This document shows, piece by piece, positions 17,699 to 26,101 of a stretch of DNA of 59,027 nt (positions within the stretch are counted from its first letter, which is position 1; every line of letters starts with the position of its first letter). The translations under genes were made by a program, and so were the position numbers. The notes beneath the pieces were generated by a model. It was not told the origin of the DNA. It did not search any database and saw only the letters and a list, made by a program, of their open reading frames with translations. This DNA is from Candidatus Hydrogenedentota bacterium (GTDB lineage: Bacteria > Hydrogenedentota > Hydrogenedentia > Hydrogenedentales > SLHB01), in assembly GCA_016209895.1 (NCBI GenBank), contig JACQVH010000059.1, positions 1 to 59,027 of the forward strand, read 5' to 3'.

Positions 17699-19705
17699 AT
17701 GCGCCTCGAGAACGAAGTCTTACGTGTTGATTTCCACCCGGATACCGGTGGATTCGCCTCCGTTTTTGATAAGCGCCTCGGCTATGAATACGTCTTTGCG
17801 CCCGAGCGCGCGCTGTTATTCCGGTTGATTGTTCCGGACGGCGCAAACTTGGGCAATCATCTTGACGCGGCAGGCGCCGTGGTCGAGTTCGAGGGAACTA
17901 GGGCCACGATCCGATGCGACCTGCGCGGCGTACAGATTACCGCTGTTGCAACGCTCCAAGAAGATGCCATCGAAACCCAACTGCACGTGGTCAACCGCGG
18001 TTCGCTCAATATCGAGGAAATAGTCTTTCCATGGGTACGTGGTCTCGGCCCGATGCCCGGCTCGCGATACATCTCCCCGAATTTCTGGCTGCGCAAGATT
18101 GACGATCCCTTCGGAGGCTCTCTGGGCGGCGATCATCACTCCTGGAACGAATGGAACCAAAAACTGGTGCAGCGATATCCTGGGCACACCGCCAGCGCCT
18201 GGTGCGACTATGGCAATGGGGATCATGGCCTCGCGCTCGAAGGTCGCCAGATGGACTTTTCGATGCTCGATTTCTTCGTCCACAAGGTCATCGAAAAGGC
18301 CCGCGAGCCTGTCCGCCGTACACTTGACCTTGCCGCCGTACATCCCCGCCGTATTCGCCCCGGCGAAAGTTGGCAGTCTCCGCCCATGCGCCTGTTCGCC
18401 CATAACGGGGACTGGCACGTCGTGGCTGATACTCACCGACAATGGCTAGAAACCTGGATTCGAAAGCCGGACCGGCCGGCGCACTTCGCGGAAGCCATGG
18501 GCTGGCATTTCTTTTTCCTGAAGCATCAAGACGGTCTGGCGCGCGGCACGTATGCCGACCTGCCCAAGATGGCTGAGGCGGCGCTGGCCGCCGGTTGTCC
18601 GTACCTGCTCGTATTCGGCTGGCAGACCGGTGGTCATGACAACAGCTACATGTATCGGTATGTTCCGAACGAGGACTGGGGCGGTCGTGAAGCGTTGCAG
18701 AGAGCGATCAAGAAAGGGCGTGCGATGGGCGTCGAAATCCTCCCCTTCTTCAATGGCACTCTCGCCAATATCGAAATGCCGGAACACAAGGAGTTCGGAT
18801 ACCGGTGGGAGGCGAAGAGTCGTGAGGGTCATCCCCTGTACGCCGGGGACTGGTCCCGGCATAATTACGATGCGCCGACGCGCAATCGGAGCATGTTGCA
18901 TCATGAGCTCTGTCCCTGTGACGAGCATCGCGTCTATTTTCTGGAAACCGTGCAACGGATAGTGCAGGAGTACGGATTCGGGAATCTGCAACTTGACCAG
19001 ATTGCCGAGAAGATGTTCCCGTGTTACAACTCCACCCACGGTCATCCACACCCCGATCGCGCTTTTGTGGATGGCTTGGCCGAGGTGCTACCTAAGACGC
19101 GTGCCTTGGTGCGTGCGGCGAATCCTCGCGGCGTGATGATCTCGGAGTGCATTAATGAATTTACGGGACAGTGGTGCGACAGTTCGTGGACTTGGCAATC
19201 GCTGAATTTTCCCGAACCAATCCTATATACGCTGCCGTGGCTGATGATGAGCCACGAAGTGGATGCGCTGGAGTACGGTGACGTCAATCGGGCCTTCGCG
19301 TATAAGATGCATTTGGACTTGAAGATTGACGGGGGCGACGCGCCGATCACGAAATATCCGAAATTTGCTGACCACGTACACAACCTGGCGGACCTGCGCC
19401 GGCGGGTCAAAGACTACTATGTGTACGGTGATTTTCGGGACCAGGAGGGGCTGAATCTAACGGCCCGGCCGAATGTGATCGCCAAAGTTTTCCACAATCG
19501 TTCCGAGAACAAGCTGGGCATCGTTATCGCGGAGATTTCGGGACGGGCTTCGGCGGCCACTTTGGAGATTTCCTGGAAGCCGGTCACTGGGACGAGTCTC
19601 ATCGAATCCAATCAACGCAGGGCAAGGCGAAAGAAGTTAGCGGTATCCACCAGCTTGCGTCTAAAACCGTATGAAGTGTGCGTCATCTGCCTGAATTTGG
19701 CATAG
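17699..19705 (+). CDS. DUF6259-like glycoside-hydrolase-type protein
   Basis: A 668-residue protein with no clear signal peptide. The N-terminal third (residues 1-220) looks like a beta-sandwich (LENEVLRVDFHPDTGGFASV). The central part resembles a TIM-barrel glycosidase of the alpha-galactosidase-related DUF6259 type. It contains AMGWHFFFLKHQDG near residue 263, LLVFGWQTGGHDNSY, FGNLQLDQIAEKMFPCYN near 430 (candidate catalytic Asp) and GVMISECINEFTGQWCD (candidate acid). A small C-terminal beta domain follows. The assignment is by motif feel, not alignment; the substrate is unknown. It starts 26 bases after lolD, possibly as a separate transcript. Confidence 0.65.
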   Translation: MRLENEVLRVDFHPDTGGFASVFDKRLGYEYVFAPERALLFRLIVPDGANLGNHLDAAGAVVEFEGTRATIRCDLRGVQITAVATLQEDAIETQLHVVNRGSLNIEEIVFPWVRGLGPMPGSRYISPNFWLRKIDDPFGGSLGGDHHSWNEWNQKLVQRYPGHTASAWCDYGNGDHGLALEGRQMDFSMLDFFVHKVIEKAREPVRRTLDLAAVHPRRIRPGESWQSPPMRLFAHNGDWHVVADTHRQWLETWIRKPDRPAHFAEAMGWHFFFLKHQDGLARGTYADLPKMAEAALAAGCPYLLVFGWQTGGHDNSYMYRYVPNEDWGGREALQRAIKKGRAMGVEILPFFNGTLANIEMPEHKEFGYRWEAKSREGHPLYAGDWSRHNYDAPTRNRSMLHHELCPCDEHRVYFLETVQRIVQEYGFGNLQLDQIAEKMFPCYNSTHGHPHPDRAFVDGLAEVLPKTRALVRAANPRGVMISECINEFTGQWCDSSWTWQSLNFPEPILYTLPWLMMSHEVDALEYGDVNRAFAYKMHLDLKIDGGDAPITKYPKFADHVHNLADLRRRVKDYYVYGDFRDQEGLNLTARPNVIAKVFHNRSENKLGIVIAEISGRASAATLEISWKPVTGTSLIESNQRRARRKKLAVSTSLRLKPYEVCVICLNLA

Positions 19706-19853
19706 ACGGCACCTCGGGCGTGCAGGGCACAAACCGGTGGCAATATGGATTCACATGGTCTAGAATATTGCTCAAGACGTGAGTGCGGCAGCCGACTTCG
19801 ATTTTCACTGACGGGCATTTGGGCAAAGAGCGGAAGGTAGCGAGGAGGCAGAT

Positions 19854-20735
19854 ATGTTTCGTGGTTCGTTCGTGGCAATTGCTACACCATTCAAAAGCAA
19901 CTACGACGTTGATTTTGAGGCCTATGGCCGTTTGGTGGATTTTCATCTCGAACAGGGAACGAACGGCATCGTGCCCTGCGGTTGCACCGGCGAGGCGGCT
20001 ACGCTGTCGCACGATGAACAGGAGAAGTGTATGCGGTTTGTGGTCGAGCGCGTGGCGGGCCGGGTGCCCGTCGTGGCGGGCACGGGATCGAACAGCACGC
20101 GGGAAGCCGCCAAGTTGACGAAGTTCGCGAAAGAAGTCGGCGCGGACGGCGCACTGCTGATCACCCCGTATTACAATAAACCGACGCCGGCCGGTCAGAT
20201 CGCGCATTATACGACCATTGCGAAGGCAGTCGAGATTCCAATCATACTTTATAATGTGCCGAGCCGCACGGGAACCAATATGCTGCCGGAGACGGTCGCC
20301 GATCTTTCCCGGATTGATACTATTGTCGCAATCAAGGAAGCGGGCGGTAACGTGGACCAAGTCTCGCAGATTCTGTCGAAATGCGACATCACGGTAATGT
20401 CCGGCGATGACAGCCTGACGCTGCCGATGATGGCGGTGGGCGCGACGGGCGTGATCTCGGTGGCCGCGAACGTTGCCCCGAACAAAGTCGCAACCATGTG
20501 CGCGGAATTCGCCCAAGGCAACCTGGAAACGGCGCGACGCATCCATTACGAGTTGATGCCGCTGTTCAAGGCGTTGTTCCTCGAGACGAATCCCATGCCG
20601 GTGAAGGCGGCATTGGCGAAAATGGGCTTGATCCAGAATGTGCTGCGACTGCCCTTGACCCCGATGCAGATGGACAAATTCGCCCAACTCGAACGCGTGC
20701 TCGATCAAATCGGCGCGGTCGCCGTCCACGCATAA
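19854..20735 (+). CDS. dapA: 4-hydroxy-tetrahydrodipicolinate synthase
   Basis: A 293-residue class I aldolase-type enzyme that condenses pyruvate with aspartate semialdehyde in the lysine/diaminopimelate pathway. The pyruvate-binding GCTGEAATLSHDE is near residue 43, the YNVPSRTGTN segment near 134, and the Schiff-base lysine lies in VAIKEAGGN near residue 163. A GAGGAGG Shine-Dalgarno precedes the ATG. dapB follows after 181 bases of repeat-like DNA. Confidence 0.96.
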   Translation: MFRGSFVAIATPFKSNYDVDFEAYGRLVDFHLEQGTNGIVPCGCTGEAATLSHDEQEKCMRFVVERVAGRVPVVAGTGSNSTREAAKLTKFAKEVGADGALLITPYYNKPTPAGQIAHYTTIAKAVEIPIILYNVPSRTGTNMLPETVADLSRIDTIVAIKEAGGNVDQVSQILSKCDITVMSGDDSLTLPMMAVGATGVISVAANVAPNKVATMCAEFAQGNLETARRIHYELMPLFKALFLETNPMPVKAALAKMGLIQNVLRLPLTPMQMDKFAQLERVLDQIGAVAVHA

Positions 20736-20916
20736 CCCGTGGTTCACAGGCGAAACGCTGCGGCCAGGTTCTCCTGGGGATTGGATTCACCACAAAGGCA
20801 CAAAGTACACGAAGAAGCGAGCATGATCCCCTTGACTCTCTCGTATGCTACTGACTGCACTCCAATCGAGAATCCAAAATCGAAAATTTACTCTTGTCAA
20901 ATAGGGGATACGGCAG
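20736..20916 (+). repeat. dapA-dapB spacer with stutter-type repeats
   Basis: No gene is visible. The spacer holds CACAAAGGCACAAAG-type and ATCCAAAATCGAAAATT-type stutter repeats. Similar low-complexity words occur at other gene ends in the window. Confidence 0.5.
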
Positions 20917-21717
20917 ATGATACGAATCTGTGTGGCAGGTGTTTTTGGCCGAATGGGCCGCCGAATCCTGGAGTTGGCGGCAGCCGCGGACGATATCGAG
21001 ATCAGCGGAGCGTTCGAGGTTCCCCCGCTGGCGGGTCGGGAACTGGTGGTCGGCGCGGAGAGCCGGCATCACCAGTCCATTAAAGTCTCGGCGAATCCGG
21101 CCGCCGAGATCGCACGGTCGGACGTGCTGATTGACTTCACCGCGCCGGAAGCGTCGGTCAACAACGTGCGGACGGCGGCGGAACTGGGGAAAGCGGCGGT
21201 AGTGGGCACGACGGGCCTGTCGGAAGCGCAGAAGGCCGCTCTGTCCGCCTGCGCCGAGAAGATTGCGGTGGTGTATGCGCCGAACATGAGCGTTGGCGTC
21301 AATCTATTGTTCAAACTGACCGGCGAAGTTGCACGCTTACTGGGTCTGGATTACAACGTCGAGATTGTTGAGATTCACCATAACCAGAAAAAGGACAGTC
21401 CCAGCGGCACGGCCGCGCGCTTGGCGGAATGCGCGGCAGAAGCCTTAGGACTGGACGCAGAAGTGGACGTATCGCACGGCCGGGAAGGATTGCTCGGACC
21501 CAGGCCCACGCGTCAGATTGGCATGCATGCCCTGCGCGGGGGCGACGTGGTCGGCGAGCATAGCGTAGCGTTCATCGGCCACGGCGAGCGAATCGAACTA
21601 ACCCATAAGGCCCATAGCCGCGACAACTTCGCCTTGGGGGCGCTGCGGGCGGTACGCTACGTGGTCACGGCCAAACCGGGCTTGTACGATATGCAGGGCG
21701 TACTGGGCCTCCGATAG
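20917..21717 (+). CDS. dapB: 4-hydroxy-tetrahydrodipicolinate reductase
   Basis: A 266-residue NAD(P)H-dependent reductase acting after DapA. The Rossmann motif is VFGRMGRRI near residue 8, and the signature HHNQKKDSPSGTA near residue 152 carries the catalytic His and Lys. GTTGLSEAQ near 97 is the conserved nucleotide-loop region. With dapA it supplies diaminopimelate for peptidoglycan and lysine. Confidence 0.96.
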   Translation: MIRICVAGVFGRMGRRILELAAAADDIEISGAFEVPPLAGRELVVGAESRHHQSIKVSANPAAEIARSDVLIDFTAPEASVNNVRTAAELGKAAVVGTTGLSEAQKAALSACAEKIAVVYAPNMSVGVNLLFKLTGEVARLLGLDYNVEIVEIHHNQKKDSPSGTAARLAECAAEALGLDAEVDVSHGREGLLGPRPTRQIGMHALRGGDVVGEHSVAFIGHGERIELTHKAHSRDNFALGALRAVRYVVTAKPGLYDMQGVLGLR

Positions 21718-21776
21718 GCACAACTGTATAGTCAGACCGGCCCACGAAACGAGAAGGCTACGGACGAATTACAACT

Positions 21777-21962
21777 TCAACTGAACGGCAATTTGGTCTT
21801 GGTCGCCAGATCAAAATGAAGGTTGTTGCGTACCCCCGGGATTAGACCTGCAAACGTGCCCAACAGCCCCAGCAAGCTGTTCAGGAGCCCGACAAATTGC
21901 AGCACGGTCTCCAACTGAGCGTTCACCGGCTTACAACGCGACAGCAATTTCACATGATGCAT
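21777..21962 (-). CDS. Small hydrophobic peptide, copy A
   Basis: A 61-residue reading frame with GGAGAAAGGGGAGG upstream of the ATG. It reads MHHVKLLSRCKP, then a hydrophobic core (LLNSLLGLLGTFAGLIPG), and ends NLHFDLATKTKLPFS. No family is recognised. A second, clearly related frame lies about 90 bases further right on the same strand (22052-22234). Both share KP..AQL.T..QFV.LL, TF..LI..VR and FDL. Conservation of the protein-level pattern between divergent copies supports real translation at some point. The single hydrophobic stretch suggests a membrane-associated peptide. Confidence 0.55.
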   Translation of the reverse strand: MHHVKLLSRCKPVNAQLETVLQFVGLLNSLLGLLGTFAGLIPGVRNNLHFDLATKTKLPFS

Positions 21963-22051
21963 GTAGCTTCCGCCTCCCCTTTCTCCAAGATTCGACCCAA
22001 ACGTTCTCGACCGATGTCGAATAGCCGTTACCGATCACCGCCAGTTCACCG

Positions 22052-22234
22052 TCAAGTACAACATTCGGACTTGCTCAACAAGTCAAACTGAAGCTGTAGC
22101 CGAACGTTGGTGATCAAGCTCACGAAAGTGATCAGCAGATTGAGAAAACCCGTGAGTAGTTGAACAAACTGGACTGCGGTGTTCAACTGCGCCTCGAGCG
22201 GCTTGGATCATGACAACGACTTTATGTGACACAT
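22052..22234 (-). pseudogene. Small hydrophobic peptide, copy B, interrupted by in-frame TGA
   Basis: This frame aligns along its length with copy A at 21777-21962. It begins MCHIKSLS, meets a TGA at codon 9, and continues SKPLEAQLNTAVQFV, then LLTGFLNLLITFVSLI and VRLQLQFDLLSK. Copy A has Arg at the TGA position. The rest of the frame is open for 51 codons, with mostly conservative substitutions. It may be a recent pseudogene, a recoded gene, or a gene starting at an internal codon. TGA is an ordinary stop elsewhere in the window (tsf, hsdR). Confidence 0.5.
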
Positions 22235-22511
22235 GGCCATTCAGGTTCCCCTGTGTTCCAAAATCGGTTCCAGGATATCCTTTCAAGAAGTATAATACCA
22301 TATTCGCTTACGCTATTGCGACTAGGCGGTACGCGACGGGATAGTTATCGAATGTAACCGGGCGCGGGTCGGAGCAGGTATGGGCCATGAGAAGGTTTCG
22401 TATTTCATTGATAGGATGGCGGCCCGACGAGCACGTCTTGTAGGCCGCATGCGTCGAGTCCGCTCTACGTCTAACGCTGTCGATGGGATTGTTTTTTGGA
22501 GGTAGAAACGA

Positions 22512-24773
22512 GTGAACCTTTCTCTTCAGGTCATCGGATTGCTTTACGCGATACAGCCCGGGGCCGACGTCAACAGTCAACAGCCTTGGACAAATTCGCT
22601 GGGGATGACGATGCGGCCCATTGCGCCCGGTACGTTCCGGATGGGCGAGTCCAATCCTACGACTGCCGAAGTGAATGCGCCGCCGGAGTTGACCACGGGC
22701 GACTGGGACGAGCAGCCGGTCCGCGAAGTGAAGATTACTCAGCCATTTTTCATGTCCGAAACGGAAGTTACGGTGGAGCCGTATCGGCAGTTTCACCCGG
22801 ATTATTCTGGTTCCGGCCCCTTCGCTTCGGGCGTCAGTTGGTACGACGCGGTGGCGTTTTGCGACTGGCTGAGCGCGAAGGAAGGTAAGCCGTACCGGCT
22901 GCCGACGGAAGCGGAATGGGAGTACGCTTGCCGGGCAGGCACGACTACGTGGTTCTCCTCCGGCAACACGCCCCTCGCTGACGGCGAGCCGAATTCCTGG
23001 GGTCTGCGGAACATGCACACGGGCGTCGGCGAATGGTGCCTGGACTGGCACGGCATGTATCCCGACGGCAGCCAATCCGACCCGGTCGGGCCGGATGGCG
23101 GCATCGTGAAAGTGTATCGCGGCGGACCCGAACTGTCGAGACTCACGTATGAGCCGTATTATCGCCGGTCCGCGAATCGTGGCGGTGTCGCTCCCGGATA
23201 TCCGCCCAAATCCACGACCGGACCGAATGGCGCGGCCGGTCATCCGATTGGTTTCCGCGTAGTGCAGGCGCCGATGCCGTCTACAAAACTTTGGCGCGCC
23301 GAGATTCCCTGGGCGAGCCAATGCATCAAGCAGACGACCGCCGAGGCCAAGCGGGGTCCGGACCCTGGCCGGCTCCATTTCCGGAAGCGCCCCCTGCTTT
23401 CGGTGCCGCCGGAGAACTGTCCGCGCGAGGAGATTCTGGCGGCGGGGCTGCATCCCGCGATGCTGCGGCACAATCACAGTCCGGGACTCGTCGCCTGCCC
23501 GAACGGCGACCTCCTCGCCACGTACTTTACCGCGACGCCGGAAGAGTACAGTCCGGGGGTGGCGTTCATCGCCACGCGCTTGCGATTCGGCGCGGACCAA
23601 TGGGACATGCCGTGCCTGTTCTTCGATTTTCCGGACGCTGCGGAAGAGACCACGCTGCTCTGGAACGACGGCGGCACGGTCTGGCACATCACGGGCGGCG
23701 TCGGAATGCCGGGTGTGCCGTTCAAATGGCATAGCTCGAAGGACAACGGGGCAACGTGGGACGAGGTCAAGTATCCGGTATTCACAACGCCCATTGGCCC
23801 GCACACGGCGCAGCCGATCACCAGCGCGTTCCGTGACAAGGACGGCACGATTTACGTTGCCAGTGACGGCGAGGGCGCCACGTCGGTCTTGTGGGGCAGT
23901 CGCGACGAGGGGCGCACGTGGGCCGATACCGGCGGGCGCACGGGCGGGCGACACACGGCGTTCGTGACGCTGAAGGACGGGCGTATTCTGGGGATGGGCG
24001 GCAAGAATTCGAACCTGGACGGTTACATGCCGCGGTCCATCAGCGGCGACGGGGGCAAGACCTGGGAGATCAGCAAGACGCCTTTCCCGGCACTCGCGGC
24101 CAATCAGCGGCCCACGCTGATCCGCCTTCAAAGCGGACGGCTGTTCATGGTGGGCGATTGGCAGGATTATAACGAGAAACAACCGGAAGCCGTGCGCGAA
24201 CGCGGTCTGCGCGGCTCTTACGTCGCGCTGTCGGACGACGAGGGCGAGACTTGGCACATCAAGACGCTGCCGGGGACTGAACCCCACGAGAGCCGGGGCT
24301 ATCCCACCGTCGGGTATTGTGTCTCCGCACAATCGCCGAACGGGCTGATTCATCTCATCACGAGTATGAATCCGCAGAACCTTCACTTCGAGATGAACGA
24401 GGCCTGGATACTTTCCGATGCGGGAATGACGGAACCGATCGAGCCAAAGGGCGAAGTCCGAAACTACGAGGAACATTACCTGGACGGCAAACCCAAGGCG
24501 AGATGGTCGGCGATGATAGCCGAGGACGGACGCTACCTCTTGCACGGCGTCGAGAAGTGGTTCTATGCGAGCGGCGAACTGCAATGGGAAGCCTCCTATG
24601 ACCGCGGTCGCAAGGTCGGGTCTGAAACGTTCTTCAATGATGACGGCGTTAAGCACTGGAGTTGGGAACATCGCGCGTACGGCACCAGCACCTGGACCCA
24701 GTGGCGAGCGGATGGACAGAAGACGTTCGAGTCCACTTGGAGGGAGTTGAAAATGAGAAGCAATGAGCAATGA
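22512..24773 (+). CDS. SUMF1-like / sialidase-like beta-propeller fusion protein
   Basis: A 753-residue multidomain protein starting at a GTG eight bases after a GGAGGT Shine-Dalgarno. Residues 15-255 are a SUMF1/formylglycine-enzyme-like domain (GTFRMGES, LPTEAEWEYACRAG, GFRVVQAP). The paired active-site cysteines of true formylglycine enzymes are not seen near its end, so it is probably a binding or other SUMF1 variant. Residues 290-640 form a BNR/sialidase-like propeller with Asp-box-type turns (SKDNGATWDEV, SRDEGRTWADT, SGDGGKTWEIS, SDDEGETWHIK). The last 90 residues hold MORN-like repeats (YLDGKPKARW, YASGELQWEA, YDRGRKVGSE). The weakly hydrophobic N-terminus is a poor signal peptide. 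A role in glycan handling is inferred. Confidence 0.75.
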   Translation: MNLSLQVIGLLYAIQPGADVNSQQPWTNSLGMTMRPIAPGTFRMGESNPTTAEVNAPPELTTGDWDEQPVREVKITQPFFMSETEVTVEPYRQFHPDYSGSGPFASGVSWYDAVAFCDWLSAKEGKPYRLPTEAEWEYACRAGTTTWFSSGNTPLADGEPNSWGLRNMHTGVGEWCLDWHGMYPDGSQSDPVGPDGGIVKVYRGGPELSRLTYEPYYRRSANRGGVAPGYPPKSTTGPNGAAGHPIGFRVVQAPMPSTKLWRAEIPWASQCIKQTTAEAKRGPDPGRLHFRKRPLLSVPPENCPREEILAAGLHPAMLRHNHSPGLVACPNGDLLATYFTATPEEYSPGVAFIATRLRFGADQWDMPCLFFDFPDAAEETTLLWNDGGTVWHITGGVGMPGVPFKWHSSKDNGATWDEVKYPVFTTPIGPHTAQPITSAFRDKDGTIYVASDGEGATSVLWGSRDEGRTWADTGGRTGGRHTAFVTLKDGRILGMGGKNSNLDGYMPRSISGDGGKTWEISKTPFPALAANQRPTLIRLQSGRLFMVGDWQDYNEKQPEAVRERGLRGSYVALSDDEGETWHIKTLPGTEPHESRGYPTVGYCVSAQSPNGLIHLITSMNPQNLHFEMNEAWILSDAGMTEPIEPKGEVRNYEEHYLDGKPKARWSAMIAEDGRYLLHGVEKWFYASGELQWEASYDRGRKVGSETFFNDDGVKHWSWEHRAYGTSTWTQWRADGQKTFESTWRELKMRSNEQ

Positions 24774-24800
24774 GCAACGAGCAATGAGTAGGTTCTGAGC
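24760..24800 (+). repeat. AATGAGCA stutter repeat
   Basis: Four near-identical GAGCAATGAGCAA-type units in tandem over the stop of the sialidase-like gene and its 3' flank. This is one of several stutter-like intergenic repeats in the window. Confidence 0.7.
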
Positions 24801-24879
24801 GACGAGTGTGAGGGGTCCTGTTTTGCGTAAGTTGTTGGCGTGCAATGGGGAAAGGGCGGTGTGGGTTGGGGATTTGAGG

Positions 24880-24984
24880 TGAAAAACGGTGCAAAATCGG
24901 TGAAAAACCGTACATTTTTTTGGGAAAACCGATCATTATTCGTGAAAAAGCGTGCAAAATTGGTGAAAAAGCGTGATACATTTT
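24880..24984 (+). repeat. Five imperfect 20-23 base GGTGAAAAA(C/G)CGTGCAAAAT units
   Basis: Five head-to-tail units of the pattern GGTGAAAAANCGTNCAAAAT lie in the 910-base gene-free gap 24774-25683. They give an A-rich, strongly strand-asymmetric block. No protein is supported; on the minus strand the units would encode repeated RFFT peptides. Confidence 0.7.
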
Positions 24985-25117
24985 GGTAGGAATTGGGCAG
25001 AAGAAGGCTGTAGGCCGTAGGCTGGGGACTGTAGGAGTTCGGAATGCGGATCCTCCTTCGCCAAGGCTTCGGAAGGCAAGGTGCGGAACGTTCCGATTGC
25101 GGATTTCGGATTGAACG

Positions 25118-25250
25118 GTTTCCGCCCGAGGCGGACAGGTGCGGATTTGTGGATTGAGCCGACTGCGCCCGAGGCGCACAAGTCCGCCTGAGGCGCACAA
25201 GTCCGGCAGAGGCAGACAATCCTGCCGGGGGGCGGACGAGTACGCCAGGT
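25118..25250. repeat. CCGCCTGAGGCGGAC-type short palindromes
   Basis: At least five related short elements: CCGCCCGAGGCGGAC, GCGCCCGAGGCGCAC, CCGCCTGAGGCGCAC, CCGGCAGAGGCAGAC and a degenerate last copy. Each is an imperfect palindrome around GAGGC, with spacing of 20-40 bases. The surrounding DNA (24985-25118 and 25250-25680) holds further stutter words and no convincing gene. Confidence 0.6.
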
Positions 25251-25683
25251 AGACCGATCTCCCGATGTCGGGGACGGGAATCCAATTCATTGTTCGCAAC
25301 CCTTTCAAGTGATTGGCTTTAGGCCTGTACTTGCTCATTCGGCATTCGCAATTTCCAATTCGGCGATGCAAATATCTCTCCATATATATAGCTCCGGGCG
25401 TTGCACTGCTTGGGTAGAAGGTACGAAAAAGATGAAACATATCGAAGGGTCGAGGTGCAGGGTACGGGGTTTAGGGATTGCGGAGTGGGCCCCCGTTCGA
25501 TTCCCACGGTGGAGGGGGAGGCGAAAGGGATGCGGGGCGCAGTTCAGTTGACAATTCTGTCAAATATAGTAAGATAGTCGCTGAAGCGGAAGAGTGTAGG
25601 TCGAACGAAAAACGCGTCAAAGATTTGTGGTCGCCACGGTGTTTCGAAATGGTATCATTCTGACGAAGGAGGTGTGTTGGGCG

Positions 25684-26043
25684 ATGCGTTACAAGGGACG
25701 AGAGTTTGAATTCAGAATAGATGGGTATACGCCCAAGAGCATACCGATGAATCGTCTGGCGGAGTACATGGCGCATTTGGCGAGTCTCCTGGGCGAAAAC
25801 AAGAGCGTCCATTTTCTCCGTGTCAAACCGGGGAGCACGTGCGTCTGCGCGGCAGTCGAGAACGAAGCGGAGCCCAAAGTTCGTGCCCGCCTTCGTATCG
25901 CTAAGCTGGGAGACGAGCAGGCCGAAGAGACGAAAGTCGTAAGGCGATTGAATCGTTTGCTTGTCGAGGACAATGCGTGCGGGGCGCTTACGGGACCGGA
26001 TCGAAAGAAGATACTGGAATTTCCGGGGAAGGAACGATTGTAG
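25684..26043 (+). CDS. Conserved hypothetical protein, probably C-terminally truncated
   Basis: A 119-residue protein with an AAGGAGGTG Shine-Dalgarno nine bases before the ATG. It begins MRYKGREFEFRIDGYTPKSI, then has PMNRLAEYMAHLASLLG, VHFLRVKPGST, and LNRLLVEDNACGAL. It ends EFPGKERL. I recall hypothetical proteins with the same N-terminal order (about 200-250 residues) that continue past an FPG motif. If that memory is right, this copy lost its C-terminal half. No continuation is visible in the other frames before the convergent darG gene. Function unknown. Confidence 0.6.
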   Translation: MRYKGREFEFRIDGYTPKSIPMNRLAEYMAHLASLLGENKSVHFLRVKPGSTCVCAAVENEAEPKVRARLRIAKLGDEQAEETKVVRRLNRLLVEDNACGALTGPDRKKILEFPGKERL

Positions 26044-26101
26044 TGCAGGGCAAACTGTGCTCCCGGGCGCTTCTTCACCAGATCCACTGTGCCTATTTTC
26101 G

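Noticed and set aside
22052-22234. TGA as selenocysteine or a non-standard code.
   Set aside because: TGA ends normal genes here (tsf, hsdR, vapB), and no selenocysteine insertion element was recognised.
22308-24845. An 845-codon minus-strand open frame.
   Set aside because: It lies exactly opposite the SUMF1-sialidase gene, is Arg/His/Pro-rich, and has no motif; it is a high-GC shadow.
24880-25250. CRISPR array.
   Set aside because: Units are adjacent and diverged, with no unique spacers of regular length, and no cas genes are present.
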